DNA from: Bacteroidetes bacterium GWE2_42_24
Lineage (GTDB): Bacteria; Bacteroidota; Bacteroidia; Bacteroidales; TTA-H9
Direction: 5' to 3'
DNA length: 64,000 nucleotides
Assembly: GCA_001768515.1 (NCBI GenBank)
Contig: MEOA01000003.1
Coordinates: forward strand, 1-64,000
Shown here piece after piece: positions 25,358-34,184 of the stretch; positions within the stretch are counted from its first letter, which is position 1; each line of letters starts with the position of its first letter. The notes below the pieces were generated by a model that had not been told where the DNA came from, did no database searches, and saw only the letters and a list, made by a program, of their open reading frames with translations. The position numbers and the translations under genes were made by a program.

Positions 25358-26068
25358 ATGATGAGAAAACTCTTGATTGGAAGTTTGTTGGCATTGATTG
25401 TGCTTTCGGTGAATTCAAACCTCATGGCTCAGAAGATTGGTGCCAAAGCCGGGATAAATATTTCCCGGATCAGTTATTCGGGAGACGGTGATTTAGTTGA
25501 GATGGCTAAAGATAACATGGCTGCGCTTACTTCTACTACTTTTGGTATTTATTTGAATTATAAGCTTATACCTCTTCTTTCTCTTCAGATCGAGGGTAAC
25601 TACGACCCGCGTGGTAACAAGTTTGATGCGAATTATTTTGGGTATCTCTTTCCTGAAGCAATTAAAAATTCGACTAGTACTATTTCGTTTGATGGTGAGA
25701 TTTCCGAAAAGCTAAATTACCTCACTTTCCCCGTCTTGCTTAAGGCCAATCTGGCTTTCTTCCATGTGGAGGCAGGGCCCTATATCGGATTTCTGCTTAA
25801 CGCAAAGCAGATTACTAAGGGATCAGCTACTGTCGATGGCCAAGCCGTGTCCTATGATAAGGAGGTTGATTCAAAAGATAATTTTAAATCGACTGATTTT
25901 GGGATTGCAGCCGGTGCCGGTATGACTTTCAATCTGGGGCCTGCCCAATTAATGGCCGGCGCTCGTTACATGATGGGAATGACAAACATCTTAAAAGAAT
26001 CTACCGGCGATGCCACCGCCAAACATCAGGTGATTACGATTTATGCCGGTATAGCAATCGGTTTATAA
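25358..26068 (+). CDS. Porin-family outer-membrane beta-barrel protein (PorT-like fold)
   Basis: 236 residues with a signal peptide ending at MAQ near residue 25. The mature part begins KIGAKAGINISRIS, the usual start of small Bacteroidota barrel proteins of the OMP_b-brl_2 type. Alternating hydrophobic strands follow (YLTFPVLLKANL, VEAGPYIGFLL, GAGMTFNLG, AGARYMMG), and the chain ends in a short strand (IAIGL). The specific role is unknown. It is a single gene; the following comEC gene is 155 bases away. Confidence 0.8.
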   Translation: MMRKLLIGSLLALIVLSVNSNLMAQKIGAKAGINISRISYSGDGDLVEMAKDNMAALTSTTFGIYLNYKLIPLLSLQIEGNYDPRGNKFDANYFGYLFPEAIKNSTSTISFDGEISEKLNYLTFPVLLKANLAFFHVEAGPYIGFLLNAKQITKGSATVDGQAVSYDKEVDSKDNFKSTDFGIAAGAGMTFNLGPAQLMAGARYMMGMTNILKESTGDATAKHQVITIYAGIAIGL

Positions 26069-26223
26069 TTATTCTTGTTCCTGAGCCGGTATTCAGTTAC
26101 TGGCTCAAAAATGTACCTGCCAGCGATTTGTAGCATTAGTTTTAGCAAGCCAGCAGGCGTAGGTGAGATAACAGCTTATTCACCTGTCTGTGTGGCCGTC
26201 ATAGGTCTTTAGATGGTTTTAAG

Positions 26224-28299
26224 ATGAGTTTCCGGGCTTTACCTCTTCTTCGTCTCCTGGTTTTTTTCATCGCAGGTATTTTTACTGCCAATCTGGTTGT
26301 GTACAGACCTGTCTGGCTGATAACAACTGGTTGTTCGTTTGTCGTACTGGTCATACTTTGGCTATCGTTTAACTGGTTCAGGGGTTGGTATCCTTCACGG
26401 CTGATTGTCGGCTTTCTCGTCTTAATGGCTGTGTTTATCGCGGGATGGATGATAACCTGGCGTTACCAGTCAACCCACATGTCTGATCCTTTAAGTGGTT
26501 GTAGTGACCCTGATCGCTGGGTGGCCAGGGTGGTGTCATTGCCAGGTCACCGAACTAATAGTATCCGCCTTGCTGCTCGGCTTGAGTATGTACTGACCGA
26601 CAGTGGAGGCTTTTCGGCTGAAACTGGTATTCTGCTCTATCTACCCGTTACATCAGATTCTATTCCGAATGTTGGCGACCGGATAGTGGGTTTCGGTTTC
26701 CTGCGTCCTGTGCCGGCTCCCTTAAATCCTGGTGCTTTCGATTATAAGTCTTACCTCAGAAGGCAGGGAGTCATGCGGCAAGTTTGGTTGACTGAAGGTA
26801 ATGTTAAGGTTTTAAAGCAAAAGGCCTGCCGTGATGTCTTTTATTACGCCGAACTCGTCAGGCAACGATTGCTTAAAGTATTGTACAGGGCAGGTTATGA
26901 ACCTGATGTCAATGCGGTCGCCTCGGCTATCCTGCTGGGTTATGATGATTTGCTCGATGCTGAATTACGCCAGACCTATACTGGAAGCGGTGCAATGCAT
27001 GTGTTATGCGTTTCGGGGTTGCATGTCGGGATTTTTTATGCCATGTTTGCAGCACTCCTCTTCCCCTTCTCGAGAACCCGAAGGGGTGAGGTCATTAAAA
27101 CAATAATTTTGCTGGTATTGATATGGGGTTATGCCTGTATCACCGGCCTGTCGGCCAGTGTATCACGATCGGCTACCATGTTTACCTTTGTTTGTATTGG
27201 TGGTGGTTTCAAGCGCAGGACTTCTGTACTGAACAGTCTGACGGCGTCGGCATTTTTTCTTTTATCAATAAATCCGTATTTCTTGTTTGAGGCTGGCTTT
27301 CAATTGAGTTTTGCTGCTGTTGCCGGGATCGTCACCTTTCAACCTGTACTGGCTCAATGGTGTTATACTGGGAACAAAGTACTTGCGTATTGCCGGGATC
27401 TGTTTACCGTTTCTATTGCTGCTCAGTTATTTACCGTGCCAATCATCTTGTTTGGATTTCATCAATTCCCCAACTATTTTCTTCTCTCGAATCTGATTGT
27501 GATTCCGCTTTCCTATCTGGTGCTTGTGACCGGAATGGCTACGCTGTTGCTTAGCTGGATTCCTTTGGTGGGAAGCCTTATTGCCAGATTGTTAGGTTTT
27601 CTGATCAGTCTGATGAATGATGGCGTTTCTTTTATTGAGAACCTTCCTGGCTCTGTTACCCATGCTACTATCTTCGGATTGCCTGAATCAATTCTCTTGT
27701 GGCTGGCGGTGTTTGGTATCTTTTTTTGGGTTGTGATGAGTAGGAAGCAGGGATTGGTTATTTCGTTGATTTCGTTGATAATCATGATTGTCTCTATCCA
27801 TTACCAGGAAATATCGTATAGTAAGCAGCATGTTTTGGTGGTGGCTGATGGAGGAAAGCACCTCCTGTTTGGTGAGATTGCCGGTAGGCAGGCTAAGTGG
27901 TTTGGGTCATCATCGGCTCCTCCTGTCTGGACTTTAAAGGGGATGAACCAACACTATGCTGTAAGACCTGAGTATTCGGCATACCAGTGTATTGTAACAG
28001 GAAAGGATAGTCTTGAATCTCATTTTATAGTACGGGCAAGCAAACGAATTGTCGTCATCGACAGCACTTTCGTGATTCCAAAGGGCGACAGCAAACTCGC
28101 CGCCGAACTGGTCTTAATTGGCCAACGACCACGCGTTCGCCCTGAATGGGTTCTCGATCGGATTGAAGGAGCCACGTGGGTGATTGGGAATTCACTTTCC
28201 GCTTACCGGCGAAAACAATGGGAAGAAGCCTGCCGGAGTTCACGGGCTAATTACTACCGGATCGACAGCCTTGGTGCTCTGGAGATCACCCTTCACTGA
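26224..28299 (+). CDS. comEC: ComEC/Rec2-family DNA uptake membrane protein
   Basis: 691 residues with about ten transmembrane segments. The N-terminal DUF4131 region includes LNPGAFDYKSYLRRQGV near 176-192, and the competence domain has the hallmark HVLCVSGLHVGIF. The protein forms the inner-membrane channel for single-stranded DNA in natural transformation. The C-terminal metallo-beta-lactamase nuclease domain of long ComEC proteins is not recognisable here, as is usual for the ~690-residue Bacteroidota form. Its 3' end overlaps the convergent rlmB gene by 14 bases. Confidence 0.93.
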   Translation: MSFRALPLLRLLVFFIAGIFTANLVVYRPVWLITTGCSFVVLVILWLSFNWFRGWYPSRLIVGFLVLMAVFIAGWMITWRYQSTHMSDPLSGCSDPDRWVARVVSLPGHRTNSIRLAARLEYVLTDSGGFSAETGILLYLPVTSDSIPNVGDRIVGFGFLRPVPAPLNPGAFDYKSYLRRQGVMRQVWLTEGNVKVLKQKACRDVFYYAELVRQRLLKVLYRAGYEPDVNAVASAILLGYDDLLDAELRQTYTGSGAMHVLCVSGLHVGIFYAMFAALLFPFSRTRRGEVIKTIILLVLIWGYACITGLSASVSRSATMFTFVCIGGGFKRRTSVLNSLTASAFFLLSINPYFLFEAGFQLSFAAVAGIVTFQPVLAQWCYTGNKVLAYCRDLFTVSIAAQLFTVPIILFGFHQFPNYFLLSNLIVIPLSYLVLVTGMATLLLSWIPLVGSLIARLLGFLISLMNDGVSFIENLPGSVTHATIFGLPESILLWLAVFGIFFWVVMSRKQGLVISLISLIIMIVSIHYQEISYSKQHVLVVADGGKHLLFGEIAGRQAKWFGSSSAPPVWTLKGMNQHYAVRPEYSAYQCIVTGKDSLESHFIVRASKRIVVIDSTFVIPKGDSKLAAELVLIGQRPRVRPEWVLDRIEGATWVIGNSLSAYRRKQWEEACRSSRANYYRIDSLGALEITLH

Positions 28300-29047
28300 G
28301 GGCTTCAGAGGTGAAGTTTCGCTGCCTGACGATCTCATACATCAACACCCCGCCGGCAACAGACACATTGAGTGAGCCAATTTTTCCCATGAGGGGAATT
28401 CTTACCAGATGGTCGCTTATTTTAAGCAACTCTGCCGATACACCGTTCTCTTCTGATCCCATGATGAGGGCTAAGGGTTGCTGGTAGGCAGGAGTGTCGT
28501 ATAAAAGATTTCCTTTTTCGGTGGCGGCAAAGATGGTAATGCCACTATTCTTAAGAAACTTTACCGATTGATACAGGTTGGTTGTCCTGCAAACGGGTAG
28601 CGAGTGGAGTGCCCCTGCTGAGGTCTTGACGGCATCGCCTGTGATACGTGCCGAGTTGTTGTCGGGAATCAGTATGGCATCTACGCCGGCACATTCCGCG
28701 GAACGGGCAATGGCTCCAAAATTCCTGACATCGGTGATACGGTCAAGAATGAGCAGAAAGGGAATTTTTCCTTGCTCAAACAGCATCGGCACAACTTGCT
28801 CAATAGGTTGGTAGATAATAGCCGAAACATAAGCAGCCACTCCCTGATGATTTCCATTGGTCAGGCGGTGTAATGTCTCGGGAGGTACCATCTGAACAGG
28901 CGCCCCAACTGCACGTAACTTCCCCATCAGATCCCGGAACAGGTCGCCGCTGAGACCTTTCTGGATCATCACCTTTTCAAATTCCCGTCCGGCTTCTATA
29001 GCCTCCATCACCGCGCGGATTCCATATATGAGCGAATTGTCTTTCAT
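28286..29047 (-). CDS. rlmB: 23S rRNA 2'-O-ribose methyltransferase, TrmH/RlmB type
   Basis: 253 residues. An N-terminal substrate-binding domain (IYGIRAVMEAI) is followed by the SpoU fold with all three motifs: DRITDVRNFGAIARSAECAG, GSEENGVS and IPLMGKIGSLNVSVA. The trefoil-knot enzyme uses SAM to methylate a guanosine in 23S rRNA (G2251 in E. coli RlmB). It is convergent with comEC, sharing 14 bases with its end, and 57 bases after the GWxTD gene on the same strand. Confidence 0.93.
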   Translation of the reverse strand: MKDNSLIYGIRAVMEAIEAGREFEKVMIQKGLSGDLFRDLMGKLRAVGAPVQMVPPETLHRLTNGNHQGVAAYVSAIIYQPIEQVVPMLFEQGKIPFLLILDRITDVRNFGAIARSAECAGVDAILIPDNNSARITGDAVKTSAGALHSLPVCRTTNLYQSVKFLKNSGITIFAATEKGNLLYDTPAYQQPLALIMGSEENGVSAELLKISDHLVRIPLMGKIGSLNVSVAGGVLMYEIVRQRNFTSEALSEG

Positions 29048-29103
29048 GCCTGATGTTCAAATTAAGTATGCAAAGGTAGGTAATTCAGAACGGACAATCT
29101 GCT

Positions 29104-30324
29104 TTATCTTCGCCAACGATCCACAGCCCTGTTCCACATGGTCTTATAACTCGGTGATCGTCGTAAGACCCATGCCTGGGCACCAACAGAATCGGTCGTA
29201 AGATCAAAATCAAGTCTTAACGGAAGGCCGTCATCCAGACTATCATAAAACCATGTTTCTTTAAATGGGCTTTTCCATACCCGGTTTGGCGTCCCAACAA
29301 CAATCCATATAAGCCCCTGATCGGTGAGGCTTCCTGGTTTGGATAATGTGAAAAAAGTATTCGCATCGGTAATTTTTGCGATAAACTGCCGAACCCGTTC
29401 TCCCGCCCTTTCCTTATCTGATGCACTTGTTTGCCATATAGAATATAGGGCTTCTTTAGGATCATTTCGGGCAGCAAGCGAGAAGAATTCTTCCCGTGTT
29501 GTAATGTAGCGGATTGCCAGCAAGCCATCAGTATTATTTACAGGATAAGGAAACCAATTGCTGACCAATGGGAGAAAAAACGCTGAATCGGTTTCCTTAC
29601 TGGTTACCTTAAGCATCCCCGCAGGAATACTATAATTGGTTGTAATGTCAAATGATGATTTCCATTCATGCATTGGTGGCATGGTCTCCACTGGCTGCAG
29701 TTCAAACGGAGGGCGCGGCAGGGGTCTGTCGCATGTTTTACACAGGTCGACAGAAACATTGGGCGGCAGGATCGGGTTACTGTTCTTTTTTATCCATTGG
29801 TTAGCCAGCAGGTTATTGTCTTTGTCTCTGACAAATGGGAAGAGACTGTCAACGACATGCGTCCATGAATACAGACTGAGTCCTGTCACCTGATCTGTTA
29901 AATTCAGGATCAGGTATTGGCCGGTCGTAGTATCAATATTTCCTGTGTAATTGAGCCACACCGTGTCGGGAAGAAATGGCGCATTTATGCGGCGAGTTTC
30001 GACGAAGGTTTGGCTATGCACAATAGTCTTGGCAGCTGGATCCCAGTTTTCAAAAACGGCCCTGAATTGCCATGCAGGACTGCCTGGAAGAGTGCTGTCA
30101 GGTACCATCCCTTCAGTGAAAACACAAACTGAAAGTGCTACCTGACCCTTGCCTTGTTTTATGGCAAACAAAACTGGCCGCCGGGGCGTATGGGCCACCG
30201 TATTGTAGTCGGCTGCATAATCAGCTTTAAAAGCACGGGGGGTGGTACTGCAGCTGCTTATCCCGGCAACGATAGCCAGCAATATCAGGATTGTATAGTA
30301 GGGATTAAATTTCATCTTCTTCAT
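29104..30324 (-). CDS. GWxTD-domain lipoprotein
   Basis: About 406 residues with a lipoprotein signal ending in the lipobox GISSC. The C-terminal part has the GWxTD-type segment TDQGLIWIVVGTPNRVW followed by ETWFYD; the N-terminal part is beta-sandwich-like. GWxTD proteins are common in Bacteroidota and their function is unknown. Several starts are possible; the ATGs at 30322-30324 and 30313-30315 place the signal segment correctly, and an earlier one would overlap rmuC more. The gene overlaps the rmuC stop by about 20 bases and is probably its operon partner. Confidence 0.82.
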   Translation of the reverse strand: MKKMKFNPYYTILILLAIVAGISSCSTTPRAFKADYAADYNTVAHTPRRPVLFAIKQGKGQVALSVCVFTEGMVPDSTLPGSPAWQFRAVFENWDPAAKTIVHSQTFVETRRINAPFLPDTVWLNYTGNIDTTTGQYLILNLTDQVTGLSLYSWTHVVDSLFPFVRDKDNNLLANQWIKKNSNPILPPNVSVDLCKTCDRPLPRPPFELQPVETMPPMHEWKSSFDITTNYSIPAGMLKVTSKETDSAFFLPLVSNWFPYPVNNTDGLLAIRYITTREEFFSLAARNDPKEALYSIWQTSASDKERAGERVRQFIAKITDANTFFTLSKPGSLTDQGLIWIVVGTPNRVWKSPFKETWFYDSLDDGLPLRLDFDLTTDSVGAQAWVLRRSPSYKTMWNRAVDRWRR

Positions 30325-31642
30325 CGTCTTTTGGAAGTTCATAACTTAGTTGGCCAAGAGCCTCGGCGGGGTGGGTGTTGGCGCCAAGCTGATGAAGCCG
30401 TGCAGCCCTTGCAATCAGGTTTCCTTTCCCATTCGAAAGTCGGTCGGATGCTTTCTGCCATGTCCCCTTTAATCGATCGATCTGGGAGCCCAGGCGACTC
30501 ATCTCTTCAGTGAAGGCAGTGAGACGATCGTAGAGCAATCCCCCTTGGCGGGCGATTTCTCTGACGTTTCTGTTTTGCTGTTCAATCCGCCATACCGACG
30601 CCACCGTGCGAAGGGTTGCCAGTAAGGTGGCCGGGCCTGTCAGCACTACCCGTTTCTCCCAGGCTAGCCCGAATAGGGTGTTGTCAGATTGTAATGCTGC
30701 CCCGAAGGCCGCTTCAACCGGCATGAAGAGTACCACGAAATCGGGAGTGTTGTATTGAGGCAGGGATGCATAATCTCGGTTTCCCAATGCAACAATATGT
30801 CGCCTAATCGATTCAGTATGGGCGAGCAGCAAGCTTTTTCGGCTCTGGTCATCGGCTGCATTGACATACTGTTCCCATGCCGTGAGAGATACCTTGGCAT
30901 CAACAATCAAGTGGCGATTTTCCGGAAGAAGGATCACTACATCCGGGCGCCACCTATTGCCATCATCATCGGTCACCGAGACTTGCGTGATAAACGATTC
31001 ACCTTCGCGCAGACCGCTACGCTCGAGAACCCGCTGAAGTACTACTTCTCCCCACGTGCCCTGCGCTGCCGAATCGGTCCGAAGCGCATGGGTCAGTGCA
31101 GAGGCTTCGATACTTATCTGTTGGTTGAGCTCGTATAACTTTTTGATCTCAGATCGTAGATCAACCTGATCGCGCAATCCCTTTTCATAGGTATCTGACA
31201 CCTGCTTTTCGAAATTCCGGATTTTCTCTGCCATGGGGTCAAACATCGCCTTCAAACCCGACATACTCTGATTGGTGAACTCAGTGCCCTGTCTGCGAAG
31301 GATATCAGCCGACAATTGCTCAAACCGTTCTGCCAGTAACTTCTGATCTGCCTCCCGGCGACTCAGCTCGCCAACGAGATGTTTGTTTTCCGTTTCCAGG
31401 GTGGCTGTTAGCGTCGTCAAACCTAATACCTCCCGGGAATAGGTATCCCGCAGGCGGTTATGCTCTTCTGTTAGTTTAAGAAGTTCGGCTTCAGCTCTTT
31501 CAAGTAAGAGTTGCTTCATTGCAAATTCGCTTTCACGCTGGCCGGTTTTTTTGCTCATACGAAACCAGACCATGGCTGTGGTCAGGGTCAATATGAGGGT
31601 GATCAGACCAAGAATAACAGGAATAATTTGATGATCAGACAT
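30305..31642 (-). CDS. rmuC: DNA recombination protein RmuC
   Basis: 445 residues. One N-terminal transmembrane segment (about 7-27) is followed by a coiled coil to about residue 150 and then the RmuC domain with AQGTWGEVVLQRVLERSGL, RPDVVILLPENRHLIVDAKVS and VVLFMPVEAAFGAAL. The DVVILLP..VDAK pattern resembles a restriction-nuclease-like fold. RmuC limits inversions and recombination at repeats in E. coli. The acidic tail ends DDEEDEI. Divergent from the TonB-C protein gene across 70 bases. Confidence 0.93.
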   Translation of the reverse strand: MSDHQIIPVILGLITLILTLTTAMVWFRMSKKTGQRESEFAMKQLLLERAEAELLKLTEEHNRLRDTYSREVLGLTTLTATLETENKHLVGELSRREADQKLLAERFEQLSADILRRQGTEFTNQSMSGLKAMFDPMAEKIRNFEKQVSDTYEKGLRDQVDLRSEIKKLYELNQQISIEASALTHALRTDSAAQGTWGEVVLQRVLERSGLREGESFITQVSVTDDDGNRWRPDVVILLPENRHLIVDAKVSLTAWEQYVNAADDQSRKSLLLAHTESIRRHIVALGNRDYASLPQYNTPDFVVLFMPVEAAFGAALQSDNTLFGLAWEKRVVLTGPATLLATLRTVASVWRIEQQNRNVREIARQGGLLYDRLTAFTEEMSRLGSQIDRLKGTWQKASDRLSNGKGNLIARAARLHQLGANTHPAEALGQLSYELPKDDEEDEI

Positions 31643-31712
31643 TAAATTTTTCGACGTTTAAAGGGTCATTTAACAATGAAAGTGTAATTTTACTTCAAAA
31701 ATAGTTATTCTT

Positions 31713-32522
31713 ATGAGCAAGATGATGATTTGGTTCATGGTTTTCTCGGCTGCTTTTCTTAACGGATCATGGGTAGCAGCTCAGGATGAACCAGCTGCAT
31801 ACATTGGCAGTCAGTCCCAGTTTCGCGATTATTTGAACGCTGAGATGTATTACCCTGAAATTGCCCGTGTGCAAAACCTGAATGCCGATATCCGCGTAGA
31901 TTTTTTAGTGAAGGCTTCCGGAGAGGTGGTGGCAGCCATAGCTTCCGGAAAGGAGAGTGATGTTTTCGGTGATGAGGCCATCAGGCTGGTAAGGAGAGCC
32001 ATTTGGAGACCGGGAGTTGCATGGGGAAAGGCTGCTGACATGAAAACGTATGTAACGATTTCTTTCTCATATAAAAAGTATCAGCGGTGCGTGAGAAGGA
32101 GGGGTTACGACTTTCCAACCACGGATTCACTACAGGCCGATACCAGTATCAAGGTGTATGAGACCCGGCAAACCGATGCCCCGGCTACTGCATTGTTGAA
32201 AATAGGTGAAAATCTGGGTCAATACCTGAATAAAAACCTGCACTACCCCGAGGCTGCACGTAAACAAAGCATTTCGGGACGCGTAAAGGTGAGGTTTGTG
32301 ATAGAGCCTGCCGGATATGCCGCTCATTATATAGTTGAGGAGGGTGTAAATGGGGGTTGTACCGAAGAAGCATTGCGTTTGATAAGCGAGATGCATTGGA
32401 AGCCTGCCATGAAAAATGGAATAGCAGTCAGAAGTTGGTATTTTATGAGTTTCGGATTTGGTGCAAACGGGTCTGATTTTCAATATTTCCCGACGAATCA
32501 GGGCGGTGGAAGCATGAATTGA
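31713..32522 (+). CDS. Exported protein with two TonB C-terminal domains
   Basis: 269 residues with a signal peptide ending at AAQ near residue 24. Two TonB_C-like repeats follow: one at about 40-125 (YYPEIARVQNLNADIRVDFLV, WRPGVAWGKA) and one at about 172-256 (HYPEAARKQSISGRVKVRFVI, HWKPAMKNG). There is no Pro-rich periplasmic arm and no obvious inner-membrane anchor apart from the signal, so it may not be a classical TonB energy transducer. It stands alone, divergent from rmuC, and is followed by the tRNA-Asp gene. Confidence 0.8.
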   Translation: MSKMMIWFMVFSAAFLNGSWVAAQDEPAAYIGSQSQFRDYLNAEMYYPEIARVQNLNADIRVDFLVKASGEVVAAIASGKESDVFGDEAIRLVRRAIWRPGVAWGKAADMKTYVTISFSYKKYQRCVRRRGYDFPTTDSLQADTSIKVYETRQTDAPATALLKIGENLGQYLNKNLHYPEAARKQSISGRVKVRFVIEPAGYAAHYIVEEGVNGGCTEEALRLISEMHWKPAMKNGIAVRSWYFMSFGFGANGSDFQYFPTNQGGGSMN

Positions 32523-32680
32523 TGGTTATTTATTGATTCGTAGTGATTTGACAGGAATTCGGCCAGAAGAATGAAAATTTTTCAAAAAAATGTATAGAAT
32601 CTAGCTAAAAACATTTGCAGATTCAGAAAAACGGCTTACTTTTGCACACCGTTTCACAAGAACGGAGTTCTTTAAAACCT

Positions 32681-32754
32681 GGATCGGTAGTTCAGCTGGT
32701 TAGAATGCCGCCCTGTCACGGCGGAGGTCGCGGGTTCGAGTCCCGTCCGGTCCG
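32681..32754 (+). tRNA. tRNA-Asp (anticodon GTC)
   Basis: A full cloverleaf: acceptor stem GGATCGG/CCGGTCC (one T-G pair), D arm with GTTCAGCTGGTTAGAAT, anticodon stem CCGCC/GGCGG with anticodon GTC at 32715-32717, and the T loop GTTCGAGTCCC. The discriminator base is G. The CCA end is not encoded. Confidence 0.97.
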
Positions 32755-32755
32755 C

Positions 32756-32781
32756 AAAAGCCCCTTTAAGGGGCTTTTTTT
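32756..32781 (+). terminator. Terminator after tRNA-Asp
   Basis: AAAAGCCCC and GGGGCTTTT form the stem, followed by T's, starting two bases after the mature tRNA end. Confidence 0.9.
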
Positions 32782-33287
32782 ATACCCGTATTTTGGTAAA
32801 CCATTAATCAGTTTTGTTGTCTGTATTCGGATTAGAAATTGTATTCAAATTTGAAAATCTGATGTAATGAGTGGTTGTTGCAAAGTGTATTCCGGGTGTA
32901 CTAAGATATCATTATCTTCATATATGGCTATTTTCAACTGAAAGAATGGGTCGTACGATTCATCCTTTGTTCAGAAATAATTGCAGTATTTATTCAGTGA
33001 GGTTTAGGCTAAGTTTTACATTAACTTTTTCATTATATCATAGTAATACTTTAGTTTAGAGTATTATCTCAGAGATAAAGAGAAGGCTGTTATTGCAATT
33101 ATTCATCTCCTGACTGCAAAACCGACGACTCTAAAATTAGCCACTTCTGTAAATGATTTGCTGATGGAAATTTGGAATGAGCCGGTTAAATGCCCGTAGC
33201 CTCTTCTGTCCCTCTTCCTGTTAGAGATGAATTATATTGAACCGTAAAGACTTGTATGATATTAATGTCTGAAAATCATATGTTTAA
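32782..33287. other. Gene-free stretch between tRNA-Asp and the SAM methyltransferase
   Basis: About 500 bases with only short, composition-random frames. I saw no repeat or transposase remnant. The minus-strand methyltransferase ends at its right edge. Confidence 0.4.
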
Positions 33288-34184
33288 CTATTGCCACCGA
33301 TCCCGCAAAATGGTGCCGAACGGCATCTTTCTCCCACCCTGATCAGCAATGTAGAGTTCACCACACTCGAGGCCCGGACGTTTTCCGAAGGTACCTTCGT
33401 AGAGGTTCTGGCTGATGAGTGGGTTGGTCCCTTTGGAGTAAAGGTTAATCACCACGAAGCTATGTTCCGGATCGATCAGTTCGGCGGTGAGTTGGAAAAG
33501 TTCTTTGATGTTGTCTTCCAGAATCCATTTCTCTCCATTGGGGCCACGTCCGTAAGCAGGGGGATCCATGATGATGCCCTGATAGTGGTTGCCACGACGG
33601 ATTTCCCGTTTCACGAATTTGAGGGCATCCTCCGGCATCCAGCGGATGTCGGTTAGCCCTGAGGCTTCCATGTTTACCTTCGACCAGCCGATGAGTTGTT
33701 TCAGCGCTTCTACATGAACTACTTCGGCGCCTGCTGCACGGGCTACAAGGGAGGCGGCACCTGTATATGCAAACAGGTTGAGTACACGGGGACGGTGATG
33801 CTGCATCTGCCGGATGGTGTCAAAAATGTAACGCCAGTTGTCGGCCTGCTCGGGAAAGATGCCGGTGTGTTTAAAAGGAGTCAGACCTAGCCTCATTTTA
33901 ATCGCCAGATCAAGATATTTAAACTCAACATACCACTGATCGGGCATGCCGGGCTTCATGAACCATTCGCCACGCTCTTCGCGTTCACCGGGATCGGCAT
34001 CCTTTGTCTTGCGAAAGACAGCATGACTGAGCCTTTGCCATTCGGCATCAGGTAGTGCTTTATCCCATAGAGCCTTGGGTTCCGGGCGAGTGGTGATATA
34101 GCGTCCGAAGCGTTCAAGTTTTTGGAAATCGCCTGTATCAATCAGTTCATAATCGGGCCATGGAGCCGGCGTGATGAGTTTCAT
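33288..34184 (-). CDS. Class I SAM-dependent methyltransferase, RlmK-like
   Basis: 298 residues. The SAM-binding motif is NLFAYTGAASLVARAAGAEVVHVEA, with DPPAYGRG as the catalytic (D/N)PPY-like motif, as in RlmI/RlmK-type rRNA m5C/m7G methyltransferases. No PUA domain is present. The target is probably an rRNA base. Its start overlaps the U32 gene stop by four bases (ATGA), so the two genes are likely translated together. Confidence 0.88.
   Translation of the reverse strand: MKLITPAPWPDYELIDTGDFQKLERFGRYITTRPEPKALWDKALPDAEWQRLSHAVFRKTKDADPGEREERGEWFMKPGMPDQWYVEFKYLDLAIKMRLGLTPFKHTGIFPEQADNWRYIFDTIRQMQHHRPRVLNLFAYTGAASLVARAAGAEVVHVEALKQLIGWSKVNMEASGLTDIRWMPEDALKFVKREIRRGNHYQGIIMDPPAYGRGPNGEKWILEDNIKELFQLTAELIDPEHSFVVINLYSKGTNPLISQNLYEGTFGKRPGLECGELYIADQGGRKMPFGTILRDRWQ

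Noticed and set aside
32871-33059. A 62-codon frame after tRNA-Asp
   Set aside because: Random-looking composition, no start context, no recognisable domain.
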